Part shown: positions 16,970 through 26,076 of the stretch, in pieces
Layout: each line of letters starts with the position of its first letter
How positions within the stretch are numbered: the first letter of the stretch is position 1
From: an uncultured Christensenella sp.
GTDB taxonomy: Bacteria; Bacillota; Clostridia; Christensenellales; UBA1242
DNA: 28,377 nucleotides
Direction: 5' to 3'
Assembly (NCBI GenBank): GCA_910584815.1
Contig: CAJUBT010000018.1
Coordinates: 1-28,377, forward strand
Made by a program: the position numbers and the translations under genes
The notes under the pieces: generated by a model
The model's database searches: none
Told to the model about the DNA's origin: nothing
What the model saw: only the letters and a program-made list of their open reading frames with translations

Positions 16970-17550
16970 AATTTTCCTTTTAAATTTTATGTATAATTTA
17001 TTTGTTTTTACAATATAACACTTTCTTATAAAAAAGATAATAAAAGACTATAATAAAAACATTATTCTAAATTTTTTTTAAAAAAAGTTTTACTTAAAAC
17101 ATTAAGATATAAAACCATTATTTTGTTTGTATGTTTTTATTAAAAAACACTTTTCAACTACAATAAGATTTCAATAATAAATAGTATTAAATTAATCCTT
17201 TTAATTAATGAATTATGTTTTAATATGAACATAGATAAAACAAAAGTTAAAATTATTTAATATTTACATTTTAACAATATATTTTAAAAATGTCATTTAT
17301 TTAAATATATTTATTTCTGCTAATTTTATAATAAATTAAATAAATCTTTATTTAATAAATACATATATTTTTAACTAAATAAATAATTATTAATTAAATA
17401 TATTTTTTTTAAAATAGATTAACATAAAATTACTATTTTTAATTAAAAATAAAATATAAAATTAATTAAAAAAATTATTTAATTAATAAAAAACACAATT
17501 TTTATATTTAATTAATTATTTCTTTGTATTTTAATTATTTTTTTAAATTT
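16970..17550. other. Very AT-rich gene desert
   Basis: No open frame with a start and ribosome binding site, no hairpin terminator and no tRNA are visible. From about 17270 on, runs consist almost only of A and T. Simple TTAAT/AATTA strings recur but form no regular tandem array. Confidence 0.6.
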
Positions 17551-17553
17551 TTA

Positions 17554-17636
17554 CAGACTATTCAGTCGGGCAAATATTATCCGATTGATTGGTTTGCGTG
17601 AACATTGCATATTTACTGGCAGAATTATTGGTCGGA
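17554..17636. other. GC-richer island in the AT desert, possible structured RNA or remnant
   Basis: About 80 bases with near-balanced composition sit abruptly inside DNA made almost only of A and T. The left part forms a hairpin: CAGTCGG (17563-17569) pairs with CCGATTG (17581-17587) around an 11-base loop, one G-T pair included. A competing pairing joins GCAAA (17570-17574) with TTTGC (17593-17597). GTCGG recurs at the right end (17631-17635) and could pair with the same CCGA. No frame is open on either strand across it beyond a few tens of codons. In very AT-rich genomes such islands often mark structured RNA, but this one matches no family I recognise. A gene fragment is the alternative. 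Confidence 0.4.
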
Positions 17637-17869
17637 ATTAATTTTTAAAACTTAAAATATAAATAAATTAATATTTAACTATTAATTAAAAATAAAAATT
17701 AATAAAAATTTTTATTTATTTTAAATTAAAAAAATTAATAAAATATTAAAAATAATTTTTAATAAAAATAAATTAATTAAAAAATATAATTAAATTAATA
17801 AATAATTAAATTTAAATAAAAAATTAAATTCAACATAAATAATTATATTATTTAATTATTTTTATTTTG

Positions 17870-17897
17870 TTGACATTGTAATATTTTTTATTAAAAT
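17870..17897 (+). promoter_or_regulatory. Possible promoter upstream of tRNA-Ala
   Basis: A perfect TTGACA (17870-17875) is followed after 16 bases by TAAAAT (17892-17897). It lies about 100 bases before the tRNA-Ala gene, further than usual. The AT background makes the -10 match weak evidence. Confidence 0.35.
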
Positions 17898-18005
17898 TAT
17901 TATTGGTGTTTTAAAATTATATATACTAATTTATATTAATTATTGTTATTTTTGAAATAAATTTTAGTAATTAACTTTCAAAAACAAAATTAAAATAATA
18001 CTTTT

Positions 18006-18080
18006 GGGGATATAGTTTATTTGGTAAAACAGTGCGTTCGCAACGCACAAAGATGAGTTCGAAACTCATTATCTCCACCA
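18006..18080 (+). tRNA. tRNA-Ala(CGC)
   Basis: A full cloverleaf: acceptor GGGGATA/TATCTCC with the G3-U70 pair that marks alanine tRNAs, D stem GTTT/AAAC with GG in the loop, anticodon stem GTGCG/CGCAC with loop TTCGCAA (anticodon CGC, reading GCG), T stem ATGAG/CTCAT with loop TTCGAAA, discriminator A and encoded CCA. It is 75 bases. A CGC anticodon is uncommon in so AT-rich a genome, where GCG codons are rare. It stands alone in the AT desert. Confidence 0.95.
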
Positions 18081-18322
18081 ACAAACAATTAGAATTTAGA
18101 CTACTTACCTTTTTAAATATGCCCTATTATTTTGTTATGCTAAACTACAAACCCATTAAACTATAATACAATTATGTTTATAAAACATTTAATTTAAATT
18201 TTAATTTAATTAAGTTTTAGAAAAACAGAATAAATTCTATTATTAATTACTTTAAAATTTTGCACTGTTTTATATAAACATATTTTACTAAAATTTAAAA
18301 ATTATTTATTGGCAGGTTAAAA

Positions 18323-18886
18323 TTGAAATACGAAAAGTACTATAAATTGGTTGAAGAACAATCTAAAATTTACGACAAAACACAAAATTGCGAAATTGGA
18401 CAAACTTGGAAATATCATTTATTACCAGTTATCAAAAATGCTGTTATGCTTGCAGAAAGGTATAACGCTAACAAGGACATTGTTGAAATAGCTGCAATAT
18501 TTCACGATTATGCAGATTTGATAGATTACAAAAATAGAGATGTTCATCATATTTTAGGTGCAGAATATGCTGAAACTATTTTAAAAAATGATAAATTTGA
18601 ACAAAGTTTTATAGATAAAGTTAAACTATGTATACTTAACCACCGAGCAAGTGTTGTTAAAGATAAATTTTCACCTGAAGAAATTTGTGTTGCCGATGCC
18701 GATGCAATGAGCCATTTTGATAATGTTGTAGAGCTAATTTGCTGGAGAGCATATCTTGGTGAGAGCATAGAGGAATGTAATAATTTTGTAAAGAAAAAAA
18801 TTAAGAAAAGTTACGCTAAAATGAGTAAAGAGACTAAAAATTTGATGCACGATAAGTATGAAAGTATTATTAAAATTTTATTATGA
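18323..18886 (+). CDS. HD-domain phosphohydrolase family protein
   Basis: 187 aa, a single HD domain. The metal and catalytic pattern is visible: H32 in the first helix, the HD pair H61-D62 in AAIFHDYADLID, H75/H76, H107 in CILNHRAS, and D125/D127 in VADADAMSHFD. Proteins of this size and pattern hydrolyse phosphate esters of nucleotides, but the substrate is unknown. The start is TTG at 18323; GGCAGG lies six bases upstream and the next in-frame ATG would remove part of the domain, so TTG is preferred. It is a single gene with AT-rich flanks and no obvious promoter. Confidence 0.82.
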   Translation: MKYEKYYKLVEEQSKIYDKTQNCEIGQTWKYHLLPVIKNAVMLAERYNANKDIVEIAAIFHDYADLIDYKNRDVHHILGAEYAETILKNDKFEQSFIDKVKLCILNHRASVVKDKFSPEEICVADADAMSHFDNVVELICWRAYLGESIEECNNFVKKKIKKSYAKMSKETKNLMHDKYESIIKILL

Positions 18887-19222
18887 TTAAATAAAATTTT
18901 ATTTTTTAGGTTACAACAAAACAAAATAATCTATATTTTAAAGTATTAAAAAAACATATTCATATTAAATAACAAAAATTGCTTATAAATTTGCATTAAA
19001 ATTTTTTACTTGTTTTGCATAGTTTTACTTTTTATTGAATTACATAAAACAACAAAACCCTTTCCTACTAACATTTTTAATTAAACTAAAATTATTTTTG
19101 ATTTTGCTATAAAGTTTTACTTTTAATAATATAAAACTCAATTTAATAATATAGTTATTTTATTTAAAAAACTCATTAAAAATAAACTGTTTTACAAAAC
19201 ATTTAAAATTTAAGGATAAATT
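18887..19222. other. AT-rich intergenic stretch
   Basis: 336 bases with no gene. A short AATAAAATTTTATT palindrome follows the HD gene and might end its transcript. Nothing else is recognisable until the AAGGA ribosome binding site of the next gene. Confidence 0.55.
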
Positions 19223-19825
19223 ATGAAAAGACCAAATTTTATAGACATTAAAAGTTTTGATGAATTTAGCAAATATTATTGGTACAGAGAAGAACTACAA
19301 AAAATTTGTAAAAATTTAGGGCTTGAATATGTTGGCAATAAGATAGAACTAAATAAAATTATTGAGAACTATTTTAATGGTGTTAAAATTTTACATAATA
19401 AAATTCCTAAAAATACTAAAACAAACACTAATTCTTTAAGCCTTGAAACAAGTGTTATAGAATGTGGTTTTAATTTCGGGCCAAAATTTAAAAGTTTTTT
19501 TGTTGACATAACTGGTGATAAAAATTTTAAATATACTTCTGATATGGTTGCAACAGTAAAAGAAGTTAAATATAGTAATGATTTATGTTTTACACTTGGA
19601 GATTTATTAGATATTAAAAATGGTAAAAAAGTTTATGCAAAATATAATAATATTAGTTGTGAGTGGAATAAATTTTTAAAAGACTTTTGTGCAGATAATT
19701 ATAACAATATCTACTCCAACAAGTTAAAAGTTGCCAGTAAATTTTGGACTTTGCTTAGAAATAGCAACTTGCTAAAACAATATTCAAGACAGTTTATTAT
19801 TGAAAATAAAAATAAAATTGTTTAA
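19223..19825 (+). CDS. SAP-domain protein, DUF6434-like
   Basis: 200 aa. The N-terminus (MKRPNFIDIKSFDEFSKYYWYREELQKICKNLGLEYVGNKIELNKIIENYF) has the helix-extended-helix pattern of SAP-like domains seen with DUF6434 proteins: WYREEL...C..LGL...GNK.ELN.II. The C-terminal part (WNKFLKDFCADNY...KLKVASKFWTLLRN) matches the layout of the DUF6434 partner domain. SAP motifs bind DNA or RNA in other proteins; here this is inference. There is no signal peptide. AAGGATA precedes the ATG and a strong terminator follows at 19871-19904. It is a single-gene unit; the biological role is unknown. Confidence 0.75.
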   Translation: MKRPNFIDIKSFDEFSKYYWYREELQKICKNLGLEYVGNKIELNKIIENYFNGVKILHNKIPKNTKTNTNSLSLETSVIECGFNFGPKFKSFFVDITGDKNFKYTSDMVATVKEVKYSNDLCFTLGDLLDIKNGKKVYAKYNNISCEWNKFLKDFCADNYNNIYSNKLKVASKFWTLLRNSNLLKQYSRQFIIENKNKIV

Positions 19826-19870
19826 TTAAAAAAAAACAACTAGCATAATTAAATTAAAGATTAAAATATG

Positions 19871-19904
19871 AAAAAAACTTTATTCAGTTAAATAAAGTTT
19901 TTTT
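19871..19904. terminator. Rho-independent terminator after the SAP-domain gene
   Basis: A perfect 14-base-pair stem, AAAAAAACTTTATT (19871-19884) with AATAAAGTTTTTTT (19891-19904), has a 6-base loop. It is 45 bases after the stop and could also act on the opposite strand for the convergent hydrolase gene. Confidence 0.9.
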
Positions 19905-20100
19905 ATTTAAAAAATTTCTTAAAAAAATAGTTTAGCATTCTTTATTACTTAAAAGGGGTAAAAATTATTTTTTTAACCATTTTAAATGATAGTAAAATTC
20001 AATTTGGTAAAAGCAATTTTATATGCGATTAATTTTAATTTAGTTATTATTAATTAAATTACTAAAGCATTAAAAAATTATGAGTTAAAAAATAAAATTT

Positions 20101-20643
20101 TTATATAAAATTTAGCAATAATTCAAACTTTGTATAACCTGCCTCTGCATTAAAGTGCCCTGCATTTTTAACCATTATTACATTTGCACCTATTGCATTT
20201 GCAAAATTTTGGCTTGCTGAATTTGGAACATATGGATCGGTATCAGAAATAAAACAAGTTATGCTATTGGATAATTCTTTAACACTTGAAATATCTTTAT
20301 TAAGAATAAAACTTGAATTTACTTTATCAAACTCTTCATTGCCTAGTTTTTGATAAAATGGTGCGACAAAAATCAACTTATTTACATTTATGCTATTTTC
20401 AATTAAATAATTTATTATAAAAGCTGGAGATAAACTATGGCATATAAAAGAAGTATGATTATTTATTAAATGGATATAAGAATTTAAAACTTTACTCCAA
20501 TTATGATAATTTTGTTCTTCCCCACAAGGCATTTGTGGAACTAAAACTTTATAGCCTTGTTTTGTTAATTCTTGATATATCCACGGAAACCAATTTTCAA
20601 ATGGTGAGCCAAAAGAACCGTGTAAAATAACAAAATCGTACAT
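20101..20643 (-). CDS. RBBP9/YdeN-like alpha/beta hydrolase
   Basis: 180 aa, typical for the compact RBBP9/YdeN serine hydrolases. MYDFVILHGSFGSPFENWFP (1-20) gives the first strand and HG oxyanion loop. The nucleophile elbow is ICHSLSPAF with S70, where the usual GHSLG is replaced by CHSLS. The acid is D134 or D136 in FISDTDPYVP and the base is H163 in KNAGHFNAEAGY. AAGGAG lies eight bases before the ATG. The triad appears complete, so activity on a small ester or amide is likely, but the substrate is unknown. It seems to be a single gene. Confidence 0.85.
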   Translation of the reverse strand: MYDFVILHGSFGSPFENWFPWIYQELTKQGYKVLVPQMPCGEEQNYHNWSKVLNSYIHLINNHTSFICHSLSPAFIINYLIENSINVNKLIFVAPFYQKLGNEEFDKVNSSFILNKDISSVKELSNSITCFISDTDPYVPNSASQNFANAIGANVIMVKNAGHFNAEAGYTKFELLLNFI

Positions 20644-20777
20644 ATTTAATTCTCCTTAAAAAATATATTGTATTACAAAGCATTTGCTTAAAAAAATTAA
20701 TTTTATAAAATTAAACTTTAAAAATATAAAATAATTTTATAATAAATATTAAAAAAATGCTAATGATTATAAAAAAA

Positions 20778-20807
20778 AATAATCATTGTAATTGTGATTA
20801 TTTTTTT
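20778..20807 (-). terminator. Terminator of the PlsC-like gene
   Basis: On the minus strand AATAATCA (20795-20802) pairs with TGATTATT (20778-20785) around a 9-base loop and runs into a long T stretch, just after the gene's stop codon. A nearby second copy of the ATGATTAT arm (20763-20770) offers an alternative stem. Confidence 0.75.
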
Positions 20808-20811
20808 AAAT

Positions 20812-21540
20812 TTATTTATTTGAATTATATTCTAATTTTCCATTTAGAAATAATTCCCTTAGTTCATTTGCACGAAGGCACATTTTTTCAGCTAGTTTTT
20901 TATCTGGAAGTTTAAGTTCTAATAATTCAGAAAATTTTATACCCTTATCAAAAATAAAAGCTCTTTTTTCTTTTACATAATATGAAACATAAACAGAAAG
21001 GTCTATACCCTGCTTTAAACAAATTTTTGAAAGAAGAACAAAGCCCGCAAAAAAACTTGTTAAATTATCAAAGTAACCTTTTGAAGAATCCTCTGGAAAA
21101 ATAATAAGTTTTTCACCGTTTTTTATGGCATTAACACTTTCCCTAATTGTTGAACGCAACCGATAGTTATTATAAGTTGGAATTAAGCGTAAGCCCTTAT
21201 AAAACAAATTTACAAATGGGCAAATTATAAAAGCAAGCACTTTTGCAAAATGTTTATTGATATGTTTTTTTTGATGCAGATATGTTGTTGACAAATATTT
21301 ATAGGTAGATTTAAGTCCCATAGTCATTTCATAAGTTCCCCAAAACCTAAAAGGCTGTGAAAAATATAGTTCGTAATTAACAGGTGCAGATGCACCTACG
21401 TGATTACTTAATGTTATTGAATTTTGCCCTGGCATATCGCCAAGATAAATAAACTTTGGTTTTCTAATAAATATTTTTAAAAAGCCTTTTAAACCTCTAA
21501 ACCAAGTTTTCCTGCCTTGCTTTAAATTTTTCATAAGCAT
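20812..21540 (-). CDS. PlsC-like lysophospholipid acyltransferase family protein with altered motif
   Basis: 242 aa. The order of features fits the 1-acylglycerol-phosphate acyltransferase fold: SITLSNHVGASAPVNYE (41-57) at the place of the NHxxxxD catalytic motif, then a hydrophobic stretch (100-115), KGLRLIPTYNNYRLRSTIRESVNAIKNGEKLIIFPED (115-151) where FPED corresponds to the FPEG motif, and a basic C-terminus. H47 is kept but the aspartate five residues later is A52, so a standard His-Asp dyad is missing. The start has AAAGGT upstream; a second ATG two codons later is possible. It may use a different acid or may not be an enzyme. Membrane lipid metabolism is the likely area. Confidence 0.7.
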   Translation of the reverse strand: MLMKNLKQGRKTWFRGLKGFLKIFIRKPKFIYLGDMPGQNSITLSNHVGASAPVNYELYFSQPFRFWGTYEMTMGLKSTYKYLSTTYLHQKKHINKHFAKVLAFIICPFVNLFYKGLRLIPTYNNYRLRSTIRESVNAIKNGEKLIIFPEDSSKGYFDNLTSFFAGFVLLSKICLKQGIDLSVYVSYYVKEKRAFIFDKGIKFSELLELKLPDKKLAEKMCLRANELRELFLNGKLEYNSNK

Positions 21541-21723
21541 ATAACCTTTTATTTTTGTTTAATGAATAATTTACACACATTTCAATTTTAAACTTTCTTT
21601 AAAATTTTAATGTTATATAAAAATAATTTTGGTTATATAAATTTTTAAATTTAAATTATTCAAACAATATTTTACTAAAAATATTTAATTCAAGCAAAAG
21701 AAATTCATTAATAATACTATATT

Positions 21724-22308
21724 TTAATTTAAAAATTTGTCTATTTCCTCTTGCCTTAGTTTTATATATTCTTCTTGTGAAATTAAATTTTTACTTCTTA
21801 ACTTACTTAGTTCTTCTAACCTTGTTGTTAAAGTTTCTGTATGCAAAACTTCGTAGCCGCCTTCATCTATTACTATTTCTCCATCTTGGGTTGTTACAAC
21901 ATTATTCGCTACATTTGTGGCAGTTTCGCTACTTGTGTCAATAAATGAAAATTCTAAACTTTTTGCTTGCTCGTTTGCAATTTGTACCCAAAAACTTATA
22001 ACCCAACCTGCAAGTGAATTAAATACATTTGCCATACATAAGCCAAAGAAAAGTTTGTTTTGCTTAACTATATCTTTAGAATTTTTTGATAATTGAATTA
22101 AATATAAAATACCTGTTAATAAAGAAAGTGCAATTTCTATTGCATTAAGAGTATAATCAAACCAAGTGAGTTTTAACTTTGATATGCCTGTTTGAACGGA
22201 ATAAATTCTCATTCCTAACCCAAAAATTTGCAGGATGCCTAAAATCAAAAATAAAATACCAGCTATTTTTAATGTCTTTTTAATATTTTTCTTCAAAGTA
22301 ATACTCAT
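21724..22308 (-). CDS. Membrane protein with C-terminal SHOCT motif
   Basis: 194 aa. About four hydrophobic segments (roughly 12-31, 48-70, 85-110 and a weaker adjoining one) are followed by a polar region with TQDGEIVIDEGGYEVLHTETL. The last 32 residues, LEELSKLRSKNLISQEEYIKLRQEEIDKFL, form a SHOCT motif, a short helical oligomerisation element usually found at protein ends. GGGAG lies close to the ATG. No enzymatic residues are evident. It stands alone between two gene-free stretches. The role is unknown; SHOCT suggests self-association or partner binding at the membrane. Confidence 0.75.
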   Translation of the reverse strand: MSITLKKNIKKTLKIAGILFLILGILQIFGLGMRIYSVQTGISKLKLTWFDYTLNAIEIALSLLTGILYLIQLSKNSKDIVKQNKLFFGLCMANVFNSLAGWVISFWVQIANEQAKSLEFSFIDTSSETATNVANNVVTTQDGEIVIDEGGYEVLHTETLTTRLEELSKLRSKNLISQEEYIKLRQEEIDKFLN

Positions 22309-22792
22309 TCTCCCTTTCTTATTTTTAGAAATTAAATTTTTTATGCTTTACTAATTTATAAAAAATAAATTAAAAAATTTTGTTAGTTTATATTATAATA
22401 ACTATATTTTACTAAAATAATTTTGTTTGCCATAAAATTTGAAAGTATTTGTTTTAAATTAATTGTAACGTTTTTACAAAGTTTAATTAATACTTAATTA
22501 ATTTTATTTTGTTATTAAAGTAAACAAGTTTATTGTTTATTAATAAACCTCATAATTTATTTTACTTCTTTTTTATAATTTTAATGATAAAAAATAAATT
22601 TTATGGCAACCAAAATATGTAAAGTGCATTTTTTAATATGGTTTTTCTGATTATTTTGGAGTTTTTTAATTATTGGGTTTTTAATGCACAATAACATTAT
22701 ACTTAAACTCTTTTAATAATTTGTTTTTTTATTGTTTCTAAATTGTAAAATTTTTGGTGAATAGATAATATAAAATTTAATTTCTAATATTT
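22309..22792. other. AT-rich intergenic region
   Basis: 484 bases without a gene. The only structure noted is a 7-base inverted pair, GTGCATT (22624-22630) and AATGCAC (22683-22689), bracketing about 52 bases. No T run follows, so it is not a convincing terminator. Confidence 0.55.
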
Positions 22793-25486
22793 TTACTCTG
22801 TACGAAGTGCAACCACAGGGTCCTTTTTAGCAGCAATTCTTGCTGGAATTAAACCTGCAATTAAAGTTAACAAAACACTTATTGTAATTAATATAAAAGC
22901 ACTTAAAACTGGAAGTTGTGCTATTCCACCAATACCTGTTAAACTTTTTAAAATAATGTTTATAGGAATTGTGAAAATTAATGTTACTAAAATTCCAAAT
23001 AGCCCACTTGCTAAACCTATTATAAAACTTTCAGCTGTAAACACGTGTCTAATATCGCGTTTAGATGCCCCCACACTGCGAAGCACACCTATTTCTTTAG
23101 TGCGTTCTATAACAGAAATATAGGTTATAATTCCAATCATAATAGAGCTAACAATAAGAGAAACCCCTACAAAAGCAACAAGAACATAAGTAATAGAAGT
23201 TATAATTGTTGAGACAGAACTCATCATAGTTCCTATAGTATCAGTGTAAGTTATAATTTTTGTATCTTCGTTGTTATTTAATCTCATTTTATTATAATTG
23301 TCAATATATGTGCCAATTTTATTTTTGGCTTCAAAATCGATTGGATATAAATAAATTCCTGTTGGATCATCTAAGTCTGCGCAACCCATTTTAGATAAAT
23401 TTTTAGAAAATAATGCTTTAATTCCATAAGCTTCCTGCTCTGGAGTAATTATCTGCCCTGGTTCTAGAGAAGCCTTTAATTCATCAGCAAAAGAATTTCC
23501 AGTTATTATGTTTTTGGTAGGATTTGCAATTTGAGTAAAAACAACTTCACTTTTATTGGTTTGTTCAATAACATATTTTGTTAACGCAGAATTATATGCT
23601 ATGCAAGCTGTTATACTGTGAGCAGAAGAATTTTGATTTTCCTTTATAACACCAACAACTTTAATTTCTATGCCTTTAGTATCGTAAAGATTTTGTATTT
23701 TTTTATTATACTCTTCAAGGTTTGGAAGTTGACCCGAATCTTTATCTGGATTTTTCAATTTTCTTATATCTGAAAATGTGCCATCTCCATTATTCTCATA
23801 ATAATCACTTTCTAATAAAATTTTATATTTTATTTTAAGTAGGTCGGAATATTCAAAGGTTTTATCTAATTTTGTATTATTTTTATTATTAATATAATCA
23901 TCTAATAAACCTTCTAAATCTTTTTGATTTAGTAAGCCTAACCCGTATAAAGTATAATCGCTAATTTCTCCATTCTCATCAACAACAACCATAACTTCGT
24001 TATATTCACTTGCCCATTTGCCACCTACAAGGTTATATTGAGTTTTAAGCAATTCTTGATTATCAATTGTTTCATCCCAGAATTCATTTGAATAGAAAGT
24101 GCTTGTAGAGCCAAACATCATTCCCAATAAATTATATCGTAATTGCTGGTCTTGTGTGGTTAGAGGGTGATTTGCTGGGTATGCCTCTATAACCTCGGAA
24201 AAAACTGTTGCTGGGTTTACACAAATCAAACCATTTTCTTCTCCGAGTTCCCCCTCACCTGCTTTATAAAACGCATTAACATTTATATCGTAAACATATT
24301 GAATTGCATTGGTATATTTTTCAAGTTCTGTTTTACCATCACCTTCAATATATTCTTTAAAAGATTTTAAATCGTTTTTAGAAGAGGAACTATTAAATTT
24401 ATTAAGCATTTCTGTAAGTTCACTATTAATGTGAACTTTATCATCTTTATGTTCAGAATTACTATCACTGCCAGACATAAATATTTGCATAAGTGATGCC
24501 ATATCATAACTACTGTTCGTTAATTGAACAGGATAAGAACTTAAGGTATCTTCTTGAATTTTGTTTACATATGTATTGAATCCACTTGAAATAGCAAGAA
24601 TTAATGCAATGCCTATAATGCCTATTGAACCTGCAACAGAAGTTAAAATAGTTCTTGCCTTTTTTGTTAATAGGTTTTTGAAACTTAAAGAAAGTGCTGT
24701 AAGAAAAGACATATTTTTCTTTTTGTTCTTTTTAGTTACTTCTTTTTTAGTTAGTTCACTATCATCAGTTACACTTAGTAATTGTTTCTCGTTCTTTTTT
24801 TCTTCTTCCTTATATGGATTACTATCATCCATTACATTTCCATCTAACACTCGAACTATACGCGATGAATATTTTTCAGCAAGTTCTGGATTATGAGTAA
24901 CCATTATAATTAATTTATCTTTTGAAATTTCTTTTAAAAGTTCCATAACCTGCAAACTAGATTCTGTGTCTAAAGCTCCTGTAGGCTCATCTGCTAAAAT
25001 TATTTCTGGGTCGTTAACAAGTGCACGGGCAATTGCAACCCTTTGCATTTGACCACCTGACAACTGATTTGGCTTATTTTTAATTTTATCTTTAAGACCA
25101 ACTTTTGTTAAAACTGCTATTGCTTTCTTTTTGCGTTCTGCCTTACTTACACCAGAAAGAGTTAAAGCAAGTTCAACATTTTCTAAAACACTTTGATGTG
25201 AAATTAAATTATAACCTTGAAAAACAAATCCGATTGAATGATTACGATAATTATCCCAATCTTTATCGTTGAATTGTTTTGTAGATTTTTCATTGATAAG
25301 CAAATCACCATCGGTATATCTATCTAACCCACCTATAATGTTAAGCATTGTTGTTTTGCCACAGCCACTAGGCCCTAAAATAGAAACAAATTCATTCTTT
25401 CTGAACTCTATATTAATTCCCTTTAAAGCGTGAGTTTCAACATCCCCCATTTTATAGGTTTTTGTTATGTTATCTAATCTTAGCAT
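22793..25486 (-). CDS. MacB-like ABC transporter, fused ATPase and FtsX-type permease
   Basis: 897 aa, an ATP-binding domain fused to a permease. The ATPase (1-220) has Walker A GPSGCGKTT (38-46), Q-loop Q90, signature LSGGQ (142-146), Walker B IILADEP (162-168) and H-loop H198. A charged Lys/Glu linker (225-258) leads to the first transmembrane helix (about 281-303), a large extracellular region of roughly 400 residues, and three C-terminal helices in an FtsX domain ending RIAAKKDPVVALRTE. This is the MacB-type architecture used for antimicrobial peptide, lipoprotein or macrolide extrusion. It overlaps the MarR gene by 7 bases with AAGGAG inside that gene, so the two are translationally coupled. 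Substrate unknown. Confidence 0.93.
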   Translation of the reverse strand: MLRLDNITKTYKMGDVETHALKGINIEFRKNEFVSILGPSGCGKTTMLNIIGGLDRYTDGDLLINEKSTKQFNDKDWDNYRNHSIGFVFQGYNLISHQSVLENVELALTLSGVSKAERKKKAIAVLTKVGLKDKIKNKPNQLSGGQMQRVAIARALVNDPEIILADEPTGALDTESSLQVMELLKEISKDKLIIMVTHNPELAEKYSSRIVRVLDGNVMDDSNPYKEEEKKNEKQLLSVTDDSELTKKEVTKKNKKKNMSFLTALSLSFKNLLTKKARTILTSVAGSIGIIGIALILAISSGFNTYVNKIQEDTLSSYPVQLTNSSYDMASLMQIFMSGSDSNSEHKDDKVHINSELTEMLNKFNSSSSKNDLKSFKEYIEGDGKTELEKYTNAIQYVYDINVNAFYKAGEGELGEENGLICVNPATVFSEVIEAYPANHPLTTQDQQLRYNLLGMMFGSTSTFYSNEFWDETIDNQELLKTQYNLVGGKWASEYNEVMVVVDENGEISDYTLYGLGLLNQKDLEGLLDDYINNKNNTKLDKTFEYSDLLKIKYKILLESDYYENNGDGTFSDIRKLKNPDKDSGQLPNLEEYNKKIQNLYDTKGIEIKVVGVIKENQNSSAHSITACIAYNSALTKYVIEQTNKSEVVFTQIANPTKNIITGNSFADELKASLEPGQIITPEQEAYGIKALFSKNLSKMGCADLDDPTGIYLYPIDFEAKNKIGTYIDNYNKMRLNNNEDTKIITYTDTIGTMMSSVSTIITSITYVLVAFVGVSLIVSSIMIGIITYISVIERTKEIGVLRSVGASKRDIRHVFTAESFIIGLASGLFGILVTLIFTIPINIILKSLTGIGGIAQLPVLSAFILITISVLLTLIAGLIPARIAAKKDPVVALRTE

Positions 25487-25908
25487 ATTTTCTCCTTATT
25501 TAATGTTCTATTTAATAATTCTATGAATGTTTTTTTATCGTTGTTGCTTACACAATTAAAATAATTGTTATAAGAAACCAGCAAACTACTTCTTATATTT
25601 TCTAAAAGCAATTTACCTTTATCTGTTAAACTTATATAGGTAATACGCCTATCGTTACAATCTTCTTGCCGTTTAACTAAGTTTTGCTCATACATTCTGT
25701 TAATAACTCTACTAATTGTTGGTTTATCAATTCCGCAGTATTCACTTAAATTAGTTTGGCTGTATTTACCACTTACATCAAGCAGTGTTAATATCTTAAG
25801 TTCAGTAAATCCTATATTTGTTCCAGACAAAACTTCTTTTTGCATTTCTACAAATCGCTTTGCAATTTCTTTAAACATAGACAGAATTTCCAAATCTATC
25901 GAATTCAA
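25480..25908 (-). CDS. MarR family transcriptional regulator
   Basis: 142 aa, normal MarR length. It has a helical dimerisation N-terminus, a winged helix-turn-helix (about 44-95: FTELKILTLLDVSGKYSQTN, then GIDKPTISRVINRMYEQNLV) and the wing motif EDCNDRRITYISLTDKG, where the conserved D-R-R contacts DNA. It is the first gene of a two-gene operon with the ABC transporter, whose start overlaps its end. The promoter at 26077-26105 carries a dyad across the predicted start site, which suggests autorepression relieved by a ligand that the transporter may export. The ligand is unknown. Confidence 0.93.
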   Translation of the reverse strand: MNSIDLEILSMFKEIAKRFVEMQKEVLSGTNIGFTELKILTLLDVSGKYSQTNLSEYCGIDKPTISRVINRMYEQNLVKRQEDCNDRRITYISLTDKGKLLLENIRSSLLVSYNNYFNCVSNNDKKTFIELLNRTLNKEKIC

Positions 25909-26041
25909 ATTTATTTACCTTCTTTTAATTAATCACACTAAAGTTATAATATTCACTAAATACTAATACCCCTAATTTTTACAAAAATAAAATTTTTTAA
26001 TTCAAAAATAACAACTCTACAAGTAACCTTTAACAAAATTA

Positions 26042-26072
26042 GTTGCAAAAAATAATAGTTGTATTTTGCAAC
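26042..26072. promoter_or_regulatory. Candidate MarR operator (inverted repeat)
   Basis: GTTGCAAAA (26042-26050) and TTTTGCAAC (26064-26072) are perfect 9-base inverted repeats separated by 13 bases. They lie immediately downstream of the -10 box and include the predicted transcription start of the MarR-ABC operon. A second, overlapping imperfect dyad (ATAATAGTTGT with ACAATTATTAT, about 26052-26081) reaches into the -10. This placement is typical of self-repressing MarR regulators, but binding is inferred. Confidence 0.6.
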
Positions 26073-26076
26073 AATT

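Noticed and set aside
17200..17990. Replication origin in the AT desert
   Set aside because: No cluster of TTATCCACA-type DnaA boxes and no dnaA, dnaN or rpmH gene nearby; AT-richness alone is not enough.
22624..22689. Miniature transposon bounded by GTGCATT/AATGCAC
   Set aside because: Seven-base arms about 52 bases apart are expected by chance at this composition, no target duplication is seen, and there is no second copy in the window.
24167..24896. Plus-strand frames of 67 and 111 aa inside the ABC transporter gene
   Set aside because: They are antisense shadows with Phe/Ser/Leu-rich composition and no initiation signals.
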